From NCBI GenBank assembly GCA_946811185.2, contig OX328096.1, positions 51,474,252 to 51,538,251 of the forward strand: a stretch of DNA of 64,000 bases. The letters are read 5' to 3'. The first letter of the stretch is position 1. Each line of letters opens with the position of its first letter. Below the pieces are notes generated by a model. That model was not told the DNA's origin, did no database searches, and saw only the letters and a list, made by a program, of their open reading frames with translations. Of this stretch, positions 1 to 13,100 are shown one piece after another. Both the position numbers and the translations under genes were made by a program. This DNA comes from Hippopus hippopus (taxonomy: Eukaryota; Mollusca; Bivalvia; Cardiida; Cardiidae).

Positions 1-1004
1 ACTGGCCAAGAGGATGAATCTAAAATAATGTTGAAAACAGGGCTAAACACTTTACAATCAAATAAAGAGACCTTCCTAAAATAGTGAAAATTACACAATG
101 AATAAGCATTGAAAGGAGGTGAATACTGTATCATCCAGTAAACGAGACAGTGGGGGAAAAAAGAGCACTTGTTTAATACAAGAAATTGCTTGTTTTCCTG
201 GATTGCTTTAAGAGCATTCTGTTGCAAAAGCTACCTAAAAAAAAAAAACCTATTTAAACAGTGAGTTAATTAACTCTATACCCCACAATAAGATTTTTGA
301 CTCATCCAAACAGAGAGCATTTGCAGATGACAATGTAAATGTTCTTCATGCCATGGAATTTATCTTAAATGGGGTAGAAAACATTGTGAGAAAAGGAGAA
401 AATGCTGGTTACCAGCATTTTCTCCTTTTCTCACAATGTTTTCAAAAAGCCACTTCCTCAGAGTCATTCAAAATTGGGATTGAGATTTAACCTTTTTCCA
501 CAAGTTTTAATGACTATTAGAACCAAGACTTTTAAAAACATTTTGGGAAAGGGAGAAAATGCTTGTAACCAAAATTTTCTCCTTTTTCCACACTGCTTTC
601 TTCCATTTCCAAAACAAATTCCATCATTTAAGCCACACTTAATTTGTTGTCTGGAATTGCTTTCAGTTTTGAAAAGTCTGAAATTTAGACATTTGGGAAA
701 GAGTTAATGGAAGTCGGATTTATTCATGGCAATGAGAAGCTCTATGGACAATTCAAACATCTCAATTTTAATATACTTGTCCTACTCTCTCATCAACTAT
801 TTTTCTAAACAGATCCCATGTTTAAGTGACCCTGTTGAAAAAGCCTTTGAAAACATTATGGGAAATGAAAAACATGCTGGTAGGTAGCTATTTCTCTTTT
901 TATTTCCCCACAATGTTTTCAATTTTTTCAAAGACGGCTCCTATCTTTTAAAAAAAAAAAACTACTTTTTGGAAATAAAACTTAGTTCTCTTTCATTGTA
1001 ACAG
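1..1004. repeat. Intron before exon 1: MITE-1 copies
   Basis: Two MITE-1 copies sit end to end at about 270-490 and 487-707, sharing a TTAA; the first has the full central hairpin (about 380-441). A degenerate third remnant lies at about 820-945. The first 260 bases hold nothing I recognise. Confidence 0.7.
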
Positions 1005-1190
1005 CTTACAATAAGAGTGTACGACAGCCAGTTGATAAATATGCCTACAACAAGTACTTTGGACATTGAAATGGTGCGCAATGAAAATCCACCAGAATTT
1101 GATGAAGATCCGTATTTCGTAAATCTAAATGATTGGAGAATCACACCGGCTACGTCTTTGGTTAATGTCTCTGCACCGGATGCAGATGGG
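1005..1190 (+). CDS. Cadherin exon 1 (B type)
   Basis: Sixty-two codons, phase 0 at both ends, acceptor AACAG and donor GTATGT. It opens with L-T-I-R-V-Y-D, the last strands of an EC whose A exon lies upstream of the window. It then has the linker R-N-E-N-P-P-E-F and the start of the next EC, closing with A-P-D-A-D-G. The x-E-x motif position reads V-N-L-N-D-W, so the usual glutamate is not obvious. This is the first exon I can find; nothing before 1005 reads as an A exon. Confidence 0.85.
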
Positions 1191-4100
1191 GTATGTATTT
1201 TTTTGGTGTTTTTCACATGAGTGTTTTTCACTTGCAGACATTATTTATTGTCTTACACAAAACTAATTATGTGAACTTTATAGACTGATTGTGTAAACAT
1301 TATAGCAAAAGGAGATTATTTCATTGTTTTTAGCCATTTGCAGCAAGTTGGTTTCTTTGGATGATGAGTGAGTATGTAGTATATCTATCTTGACCTTTAC
1401 TTCAAACTCAACTTGACTTTAGGCCTTGCAGTACCAACTAGGTGAAAAAATCATGAATTTTTCTCTCCAATTAACACTAAAAGCAACAGTCAATCCCTCA
1501 TCACACAATGTGAATTACAAGTTTTCACCACCCTGACCAAAAAGATTTTTGAAGTTTATACGAACATTCTTAATCTTATTCTCCAGAATTTTATAAATTT
1601 GAAAGTATCACAAGGTCTGATATGCTAATCTAAATGGTCTTGCCAATCAGAAGGTGTATTACTTTAAAATTCATAAAATTCTGGAGAATAAGACTAAGAA
1701 TGTTATTATGAATGGTTGGTGAATATGGATCCAGCATTTTCTCCCTAATGCTTTTTTTTTTTCCTTTCAGAAACAAGTCCATTATTTGAGCCATATTTAA
1801 TATATCGTCTGCAAATGGTTTCAATTTGGACCAGTGTCAAATATTGTCGTGTGGTAAAGGGTTAAATGAAATGGACTTTCTTCATCAGAAAAGCAGACCA
1901 AAACATTGCAACTTCAAGGATGTTTTTGTGAGAATCTTTCACAAAAGAGCAGACAGTGTAGATCAAAGATCAGACAGCATCTTCTGTTGTCTGTGCAGTC
2001 CTACCTTAAACTATACTGTCCACAGAAGGCAGTTTTATCTTTATCTTGTCTACAAAAAGACAAAAGCTGTGCTTGATGTATTAACCCTTTACCATACAAT
2101 CCTAAAGTTTAACTACACTTAGAAGGCTATTAAAAAACACAGTGGAAAAGGAGAAAATGCTGGTTACCAGCATTTTTTCCTTTCCCAACAATACTTTCTA
2201 CTGTCTTGCAGACAAATTTCAGCATTTGCAACTGCTTGGAATTTAGACAAATCTGATACTTATTTCCTTGTATAGACCTAACTGTTAAAAGACCAAGGTC
2301 AGGGCTTTTTTCGTTGGAAAATCTTAAAAAATATCAGATAGTATTGATAAGGTTTCATTATAAAAACAGTCTCATTAAAGGTAGTTCATGTGAAAGCATT
2401 CTATTCTTCAATTGAGCTCTTCTGTGCTTTTTTTCTTTTGGTAAAGGTTAAAAAAGTTGTCAAGATGTCCAAAAGACTACATAATGTGTCTCGGAGATTT
2501 AATTTAGACTGATGGCCTTTATTCACCAACCATTCTTTATTCCATTCTTAATCTAATTTTCAAGAATATTGTACATTCTAAAATATCAATTTCTGAATGG
2601 CTAAACTAATTGGTTTAGCCAGTCAGAAATAGTGTTACTCTCTAAATTTAGAATGAGACAAAGAAAATTAATTTTGAAATGGTTGGTGAATACAGTCCGA
2701 GGTTTAAGCTTAAGAATACACTTGCATATCTGTGTCTCTGTGTTTTGTTTTACAGGATATGGTTAGGTACAGTATTGAATCTGGAGACCAGCTCATTTTG
2801 GATACTTTCTACATCAATCCAGTAACGGGAGAAATCATTCTAAAGAAATCTCTGCCTCCTCAACAGCCACAGTTAACAGTAAGTTTTTTTACTGAGAGCA
2901 CCTGGAGCTTACCTGTAAAACAAATATTCCCTTGCTTTTATGACCCACAAGAAGGAGAAGGCTTCTGGAAACATTTTGGAAACCATTTATTTTTCTCCTT
3001 ATCCCACAATGTTTTCCACCCTGTCCAAGATCTTTGACCCTTTTACCCTTTTTGAATTTATCATCTTCAGATGTGCTCCATTGCAATGAGCCTTAAATTT
3101 TGTCGCTTGGATGTAATGCAGTTGTGCAAGAGAAATGACTTAACCTTTTACCAAATAATCCGGTTTTTTAACAACCTTGAAGAATATGGCTTTTAAAACT
3201 ATTGTTGAAAAGCGCAAAATGCTGGTAGCTAGCACTTTCTCCTATTCCTATAGTGTTTTCTCTCCGTTAAAAGACAAATTCTATCATTTGAGCCAAAATT
3301 AATTTGTCGTCTGCAAATAATTCCAATTTGGACAGTTCTTAAATTTTGTTGTCTGGTTGAGTTTAAAGTTAAATGACTGAGCAATGGTCAATCTCATTTT
3401 GTGCATATTTCTCAAACCAAGGCAATAAAGATTCTAGGGCTGGAATCCAGTTTGATTAAAACATATTTTACATAGATTGAGAAACAAATTCATGCAGCTT
3501 ATACTAATCTTTCTCAATTCTGCTTCCTGGAAACTATGCTAGTACTCGCACCAAAAGTGTGGGCCAGTGAACAGTCCCAAGGTTGATACCCTCTCCCAGG
3601 TATCAAACTTTGGACCTTATGGTAACGAAACCGACAGTCTACCTCACAACCACAGACACCACACCATGGAATCCTGCAATGAGCAGATCTTGCCATTGGA
3701 GCAACCCACATCACAGTGTGAACACTTGCTAAGGTTTCTAGTTGGCAGTCATCGAGAGTGATTGATATAAATTGTAAAACCTTTTTTGCTAGCGGTGTGA
3801 AATAAATATTTTAAACTCTTTATCACACAATCCTGACTTTTAATGACCCTGAGAAACAAACCTTTGGAAAACATTGTTGGAAAAGGAGAAAATGCTGGTA
3901 ATCAGCATTTTCTTCTTTTTCCACAATGTTTATCTGCACTTTCCAAATCAAATTTTAAGTTTGAGTCACATTTAATTTGTTGTCTGTCATGCTTACAATT
4001 CAGACTAGTATAAAATTTTGTTGTTTGTTAAAGAGTTAAACTAATAACAGGTATGGTTTGTATCATGAAATGAGTCCTTGTTCTCACCATATTTTTTAAA

Positions 4101-7100
4101 GCAAACTAATGCAGGAGAGTAGAAAGTGGTTCTTATGTTGTAACAGGTCTGAAAATGTTTGAATGTTTCCAAACAACCCCTTGTTTTAATGACCCTGAGT
4201 AAGAAGGCTTTTGAAAAGATTGTTGCTTAAGGAGAAAATTCCAGTGACCAGCATTTTCTCCTTTTTCCCACAGTGTTTTCTTCTTCTAAGACAAATCCTG
4301 ACATTTGAGCCACATCTTTATTGGGGACTACAATAATAACAATTTGTAGTGGTCAAGTCCAAAGTTTTGTTCTTTGGTAAAGAGTTAAAAAAAATTCTAT
4401 AATTAAAGATAGAAGAACCATTGTAAAAACTTACCCACAAAAATCATAACTCTTTCTTCTCAAATTTCAGTTCACTGTGGTGGCTACTGACGATGCCAAT
4501 CCTTCAAAACAAGACCGTTCGACAGTGATTATTAATGTTGACATTGATACATCAGATCCAGTTTTCACACAACCTCCTGGGAACGAGATATTGTTTGACA
4601 TTATTGATGAAAATGAACCTATCGGTACAGTCCTGAATACTGTAGTTGCTGTGGATGGAGATAGAAAGGTAGGTTTCACTACTTACCACATAGGCAATTT
4701 TTAATTCATGCAATCGTCTGCAAATTAAAAGATTATGTAATTTTAGATAACCTAATACATGTACAACCAGCACAAAGGGTGAAAATAAAACAGCTGGAAC
4801 AAGGGTAAATGTAGCTTTTAGACTTGCCCAAATTGGAAGCATTTGCAGATGACAAATTAGATATGTCTCAGAAAATGGTATTTCTTAAACAGATGGTTTA
4901 AAACATTGTGGGAAAAGGACAAAATGCTGGTAACCAAGATTTCTGTTTTTCTCACAAAGTTTTCTACCCTTCCACAAACGAGTTAATCTTTTGAGTTACA
5001 TTTATGTTGTCTGCAAATGCATCCAATTAGTACACATCCAAAATATTTTTCTTTGGTAAAAAGTTAAGGGTTAACTATGATCATTTGAAACATTGTCAAA
5101 AGAAGAACGGAATTATCACATGTAGAGGATAGATTATATGGCCTGCAACACGCGAAAAGGGACATTGGGACATTTGCGTAAAGTGTCGTCTCGGATCAGC
5201 CTCCGCAGTCTGCGCAGGCTAATCCGAAAGGACACTTTCCGTTTTTTTGTAATGTTCTGTTTTGCGCAAGTCTACTATAGCACAAAATCTAATTGTAGTC
5301 GTAAAGTGCCGTCTCGGATTAGCCGCTCGGGCTGATCCAAGACAGCACTTTACGCAAATGTCCGAATGCCCCTTTTCGCATGTTACAAGCCATATGGGCT
5401 TTTTCCTAAGCTAGACTTAGAATGTCTGTTAAATATCAGGTTATAAATTTATTTTCTATGCTTATATTTAGGGTGTCATCGTCTATGAGACAATGGGTGA
5501 ATTCCCAGCCGACCAGTTGTTCCAGGTTAACAGGACCACTGGTGAAATTTATGTGAATTCAAACTTGCGACTCAATAACAGGGACACTACAGAATTCACG
5601 GTAAATATTCTAATAGCTCTTTATCAAGATATTTCATTTTTGTTCTTAGACTGACAATTACATGCTTTTCACAGGTTCAGTCAGTGAAAATCATCAATCT
5701 TTTAATCCTTTTCCATAGGCCAAGTTTCACACTGTTCAAAATTCAACAAGTCTGCAGACGACTAACTTGAAAAGAGGGAAAGGTCTCTGATAAGAAAAAA
5801 AAGATTGCAGGAAAAGTTAAATTGCTTGATACATGTACAAGCATGTTCTGTTCCCATGATATTTTCTTAATTCTTTTTCCATAGTTTCTTTGTATTCTAG
5901 TACTTGAGATTAGTTTTTTAAAGGTTTATTTAGCTGTCACTACAACATTTTTCTAGTTTTAACTGTATTACAGCTCTTTATCAAAGCCTATGACACTGAT
6001 AATGCGGATAACTTTGCTGTGAAAGAAGTGAGGATAACTGTAGAACGAAATTCCGGTAACCCAGCGTTTTCACCTTTGACTGAGTATTTCTTACAACTGG
6101 ATGAATTTTACAATTTGACTGCAATGGTACTCGATCTTAATGCGTCAGACCCACAAATGGTAAGTTCAAACACTGCACTTAAGATTGCAGTTTACTCTTT
6201 TGTTTTTGTGGTATTGATATTATTCATTTACCACCTAAGTTTAAATTTAAGAAAAGTATAAAGAATTAGATACCAAAACATTTGATCTGAGGCCAGATTT
6301 TACAGTTCTTAACTTTTTACCAGATGACAAAAGTTTACCCTTGTGCAAATTCAAAGTTGTTGCAGACGACAAAATAAATTTGACTCAAAAATTGAAATTC
6401 ATTTTTTAAAGGAATTTGCAGAAGAAAAATAAGGTATATCTCAATCAATGGTATTTTGTTTTTAGAAGGGTATACAACATCATGGGAAAAGGATAAAAAT
6501 GCTTTTAACCAGCACTTTCTCCTTTTCCCACAATGTTCTCAAAAGCTGTTTTCCACAGGGTAGTTTAAAGTAGGTATTGATTTGTACAGGGTAAAAGATT
6601 GTAGTCAAAGCACCCAAGCCTGGTAGTTCAGTTGATAGATAACAGGGCTAGTAAATTTGTTGTTTTTCCTAATTTTTTCAAAGATGTTCCAAAGTCAACT
6701 GCTGCAAATTTTCTTCAACCCTATTAACCCTGTACCAAACTACAAAATTTTAGACTGGTCCAATTTAAAAGCATTTTCAGCCGATGTATTGATTTTTAGC
6801 ATCAGAATGATTGGATTGTCTTTGAATGGGTATAAAACATTGTTGACAAAGGGAAAATGCTGTTTAGCAGCATTTTCTCTTTTTTCCACAATGTTTTTGA
6901 AATGCCTCTTGCTCAGGGTTGTTAAACATGGCATCGTTTGGTAAAGGGTTAACTAATGCCTTGTTGAACTGAAAATGCAGGTAAAACATCTATTTAATTG
7001 TTTACAATGCCTCAAATTTTAGAGTAGTCCAAAGATAAAAAATTTGTAGATGACAAATTAAATGTGTCTCAAAGGGTGGAATTTCTTTTTTGAAGGGGTA

Positions 7101-10100
7101 GAAAACAATGTGGGAAAAGGAGAAAATGCTGTTTACCAGTCTTTTCTCCTTAACCCACAATGTTTTAAAAAGCCTCTTTCCGTATTTTTTTTTTTTTAAA
7201 CTCACTATCATTTGGTAAATGAGTTATTCTATCATGTCGTACAGGATCAGCTGACATACAAAATATCTATTGACAATGTTGGAGTAGCAGGCATGTTTGC
7301 CATGGACTTTTTTTACATCGAGCCAGATACAGGCAGAATCTTCCTTAGACAAAGCCTTGAGCTGTCAACACAAGACAACTTCGTTGTAAGTACATATGAC
7401 TTATTAACTCTTTGTCAAATGACAAAATTTTGGACTAGACCAACCAAATTGATAGCATTTGCAGATGACAAAATAATTGTAGCTTAAATAATGATTCATG
7501 TCTTTCCTAGGGTAGGAAAACATTAAGGGTAAAGGAGAAAATGCTGGTTTCCAGCATTTTCACCTTTTCCCACAATGTTTTCAAAAGCCTTCTTCTTCAG
7601 GGTCATTAAAACTTGGGATTGTGTGGTAAAGAGTTAACACTGTACAAGACTACAGAATTTCAGACTTTTCTGTATCGGAAGAGTCAGGCTTGAAAAAAAT
7701 GTGGCTTAGCTGTTTATCTTGCAAAAAATTATGGACTTGTTCAAGTTAAAAGTGTGTGCAGATGACAGCTTAAATATGGCTGAGCTATGGAAATTTTTTA
7801 CAAAAAGGCAGAAAGCATCATGGGAAAAGGATAAAATGCTGTTTACCAGCATTTGCTCCTTTTTTCTCTGTGTTTTCCAAAGCTAAATTCCTCAGGGTCA
7901 TTAAATCATGGGATTTTGTGTTAATGAGTTAAGTAATGGAATATGTTGGAGGGGGTGGGATTGCTGGTTATTACCCACAATGCTTTCAAAATCCTTCTTT
8001 GGCAGGGATGTTAAAACTTGGGATTGATTTTTGTAATGTGTCAAGACTAAGTAGATGTAATGTCTGAAAGCCTTATTTTCAGAATGCAAATTAGATACTC
8101 ATTTGGGTAATGTAGATAAGTCTCAGTTTGTGTTGATTTTGCACACTGGTCATAGTTATAGCTAATGTGATGACCGCATTGCTATTTTAATTTATTGGTC
8201 TTCATTGTAAACAGAAAATTCTCAATTTAGGTTCATTGGACTAAGATCACAACAAGAAAACAAAATTAAAGAATTTTCCATAATCAAAACATCAAATATG
8301 ATGTGGCTGTAATTAATTGGATTGTATTTTATATAGGATTGAAAATACTGATTGTGCCAAAAAATGGAGAAAGCTTTTTCACGCCAGCAATTTATCCTTT
8401 TAGATACTCATATGGGCAATGTAGATAAGTCTCAGTTTGTGTTGAATTTGCACACTGGTCATAGTTATAGCTAATGTATGGTAGGGGTTTGGTTCCATTC
8501 AATTCCATAGCATTTAACCCATTATTGTTTTCTCTATCAAATACCAGATTTATTTTGAAGAGGGAAGGTTGGGGGAGACAGACAGACAGAATACAAACAC
8601 AAATTGGTGAAGATGAAAAGCAGTTATTTTTCACATTCTACCTATTTCAATGTTTCAGTTTGATGTCTTAGCCATGGATAATGGAGTGCCACCAAAAACC
8701 GGAAGTGCTCGTGTGAATATTGATATTGTTCGTGTTGGCTTGCCAACTCTTGATCCGGAAAGTCAGATCATCATTTCAGAAAACATTGCTGTTGGAACAG
8801 AATTTGTAAAGATCACTGGAAGGCATCCCATCTCTGGTGTAAGTTTTATTTACATAATTATTTGATTAGTCTGTTACACATTCTACTAATTAGCTCTATA
8901 CCAGATGACAAAAATTTATACATGTACCTGTTTTAATTGTAAGCCTTTTCAGTACAGCAAAAAACATGTCTCAAATGGTGAGATTTGTCTCTTAAAGGGA
9001 AACATTGTGGAAGAAGGAGAAAATGCTGGGTACCCAGTATTTTCTCTTTTTTTCACAATGTTTCAAAAGTTTACTTCCCAAGAGTGGTAAAAACACAGAA
9101 TTATTTGTTAAAGGGTTGACTGTACTATAATCATCTCTTTCAGATTTTCTGTGTCTGGAAAAAGGCCACTCTTACAAAGTAGAAAAAAAAAATTGCTGGT
9201 AACAAGCAGTATCTCCTTATGCTGCAATATTTTCAGGTGTATGAAACCTGGATTCATGTTGATTATCCATTTTGTAGGGGGATGTTTTCTTCTACTGTAT
9301 TTGAGAGGTTATTAGCGAAACTAAGAAAACATGGAAATATTACAGTTTATTCAACCTTTGACTCTCAAAGCAAAATTTTATACTTGTCCATATTGATAGT
9401 GTTTCCATAGAGACATATCATATGCTGCTAAATGAAAGTATCCTTTTAAATGGGCAGAAAAGATTGTGGGAAAAAGAGAAAATGCTGATGACCAGCATTG
9501 TCTCTATTTCCAACCATATTTTCAGAAATATTTCTTATGGTTATGAAAACATGGGTTGTTTTGTGAAGGGCTAAAAGAATAGGTTCTGAGAGAAATGGGA
9601 TTTGAGGCTTATACTGAATTATTTCAACACCCATTTTTTTGTATTTTTAACATGTTTATTTCTTACATTTTTTAGAGGGATGATGACCTTGTCTTTGAGT
9701 TGATTGGATATCCACCAAGTCCATTTTACTTTGCAATCAATAGAGAAGATGGAGATATAAGAGTGCAGAGAACTCTTATGGGAGAAAAAGAATTGATTTA
9801 CAATGTAAGTTTGATATCTGTTTTTGTTACACTAAACTGTTGAATTGAACAAATAACAAGGCTCCATGAAGCATCTTTTGAGATATATAGACAAATGAGG
9901 AAAACATTTGTGCAAAATACTGTTAAGAAAGAAACTCCAGGAAAGCATGGATAGGTGCATTGATTACTGTGATATAACTGAAATAATATTGAAAATGGCA
10001 TTAAACATCATATAATCAATAAATTTTCTTGTCTACAAATTTAGTCAAGTCCAAAGTTTTGCCGTTTGATAAAAGATAAATCTATATTTTGCTATGATGT

Positions 10101-13100
10101 TTGAAATTTGTCAGGTACCAATTTGTTACAGATTGTGATTTATCTTTAAAAATTGTTTTTCAGTTGAGGGTGAAGGCCTATGATCCAGTCACACCTACAA
10201 GAGCAGCATACCAAGACTATGAGGTTGCAGTGCGTAGAAACACAAACAATCCAAGCTTTGTGCCAGATCCTAATAACTTCATTGTTACTTTGTTTGATGA
10301 TGAAACAGTTGGAAAGAGTGTCATCAGTGTGACTGCAACAGATGATGATTTGGAGGTAGGTTTCATCTTAACTTTTTACCAGGCGATAAGATTTTAGCCT
10401 TGTTCAATTTGAAAGCATTCGCAGATGACAAATTGAATATTACTCAAAATATGAAATTCGTCCTTCACAGGGTAGAAACATTGTGCAAAAAGGAAAAAAT
10501 GCTGGTTACCAGCATTTTTCTTTTTGTCACAGTGTTTTCAAAAGCTATTTATCTCAAAGTTTTTTAAAAGTTTGGATTATGTGGTAATGGGTTAACCCTT
10601 TACCAAACAATCAGATAGTTTAGTTTAAACATATTTATTTTACATTGATTGAGAAACAAGTTCTTACAACTTATACTAATCTCTCTCGATTCTGCTTCCT
10701 GGGAACTACACCAGTACTCGTGCTGAATGTGTGGACCAGTGAAAGGTCCCAAAGTTGACACCCGCTCCCGGGTATCGAACTCGGGACCTTATGGTCACGA
10801 ACCGACGCTCTACCTCACAACCATGGACACCACAAACAATCAGATTTTTTGGATGTATCTGAGTAACAAGGCATTTGTAAACATTGAGAGAAATAATGAA
10901 AATGGTGATAACCAGCAACTGCTCCATTTCAAACAATGTTTTCCACCCTTTCAAGGACATGTATGTTAACAAATTTATTTGAAGTCTGTGAATACTTTCC
11001 ATATGGAACAGTAAAAAGTGTTTGTTTGTCTGGTATAACTATAGCTTGAAGACCTGTTGTCAGCTTGGCATATATTGATAGAGAGGTTTTAAAGGTGTTG
11101 TGTCTGAAATCAGGAACTTCAGGATCTATTCTTGCTAGCAGTGCTAGTCATGTGGAAATTCTTATGGCAAAGCACTTTGGTGCCAAAGCCAAGCTTGGCA
11201 AAACCAAGAAAAGATGTCAATAAGTAGACTATGATAGTTTGATAAAGGGTTAATCAGTCATTTTATTTACTATTTTTCAGGATACATTGCTCTTCACTTT
11301 GGAGGGGAATTTGGCTTGTAATGACACATTTGTCTTGCAATCTCTCACAGATCGCACAGCTGACCTTGTTCTAAACAGAGATCTAGCAACCACCACTGAT
11401 ACTACCTATTCTGTAAGTATGGTGTTTGCTTATTCCTCTTAGAATATTGAAGACAACATGAGTATCTTTTGTTAACAGATTAGATAAAGTCAAGATCAGA
11501 CTACAAAGAACATGTTTGTACTAATGCATTTTAAACTTGTCGGATTCATCTAGATGAAGGGACATAGATAAAAAGTGATATAAAAGTCAGTTTATCTCTT
11601 AAATATTTATCTAATTCACTTTAATTTGCCTTCTATATCTTTGTATTTAATCAAGTCTTAGTGCTTGATTCAAGTGATTTTATATCTGAAATATTATTCC
11701 AACTCATATGAAGTGTATGACTCATAACCTAAAGGTCCCGGATTTGGCAAGGCACTTCAGAGCCCCAGCAGCCTGGTCCCGATGAAAACCAGGCCATATA
11801 TGAATATGTGCACTATCACCATAGCATGACTGAAATAATGGAAAGCAGCATAAAACAGCATTCATTCAACACAACTCATTTGAATTTGGTTTCTATTTTC
11901 TATTGTTTAAGTTAATTGCTAAATATTGTTCTAATGCAAACATTGTTTCACTGTTTTCTAGTGCTGGATTCAAGTCAGTTCATCTTTTAAATATTAATCT
12001 GACTTACAATTCTCTTAGTGCTTGATTCAAGTAATTTTATCCCTAAGATAGTTTTTCAACTAATATTTTTTTTTTCTATTTTATTAGTGCTTGATTCAAG
12101 TTAACGATACTGGCCATCCACAGCCCAATATTGCCCAAGTTCTTGTCACTGTTAATATCATCAGAGAATCACCACCAGTATGGATTACAGGCGATGATTT
12201 CTCAAGGCAAATTAATGAAGACGAAAACCCAGGATTTGATATTGTGACAGTAACTGCAAACAAGCAAGGTGTTGATCCGGTGAGATCTTTTGAATTTCTA
12301 TGGAGCAATTACAGTTTTTATTCTCTTACCATTGTAATTTTAATTTGAGACTAGCCATCTGATTAGCTGAGACAACCAGGGTCTGTATTCACCAACTATT
12401 CTCAAGAATATTCTTAGAATTCTCCAGAAATTTCACAACTTCTGATTGGCTAAACTACTTGGTTTAGCCAGTCAGAAGCTTTGTTACTTTCAGATTTAGA
12501 AAATCTTGGATAAGAAGACTAAGAAAGTTCTTAAGGATGGTTGGTGAATAAAGACCCAGATGGTTAGTAGTATGATTTGTACAAACAACAATATCTGGAA
12601 TTGTTGGTTACGGCTGGCCCAGAATACAAAATGCCCATAGTTATTGCAATGAACCACAGTACATCTATTTTGCTGTGGACTGCTAAAGCTCTTTACCAAA
12701 CAGTCTTGTACTTTTACAACCCAAAGGAGGAGGGATTATAATGAGAAAATGAGATATGCAGGTGATCAGCATATTTTCCTTGTCTCAAAATGTTTTCCGG
12801 CCTTTTTAAAGACAAATACAATAGTTGGAGCCATATTTGAATTGTCATCTACCAGAGCTTGTGCTTACTTTGAAAAGCCAGAAAAGCATAGTGGTTCCTG
12901 TTGATACATGTATATTACAGTTTTTATCGCTATCAACTCTTGATCCAAACATGTTTTGCTTGTAACTCAATGGTTAATCGATGTGGCTTGAAGTTTAGGG
13001 TTGTGACTTCAAAACTCAGCTAACACTCTACCATACTATCCTGAGAACCCAAAGGGAGAAGGGTTGAAAACAAAGTGGAAATATGAGAAAATACTGGTTA

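Noticed and set aside
1..1004. Search for an upstream A exon or a promoter with signal peptide
   Set aside because: No acceptor followed by a Y-x-I / F-x-I-x-x-x-T-G frame was found; the gene clearly begins further upstream.
1955..2040. Cysteine-rich frame near GATCAAAGATCAGACAGC
   Set aside because: It is one of the recurrent TAGATCAAAGATCAGACTGC palindromic repeats, also seen near 22830, 29040, 30940, 40250 and 54300.
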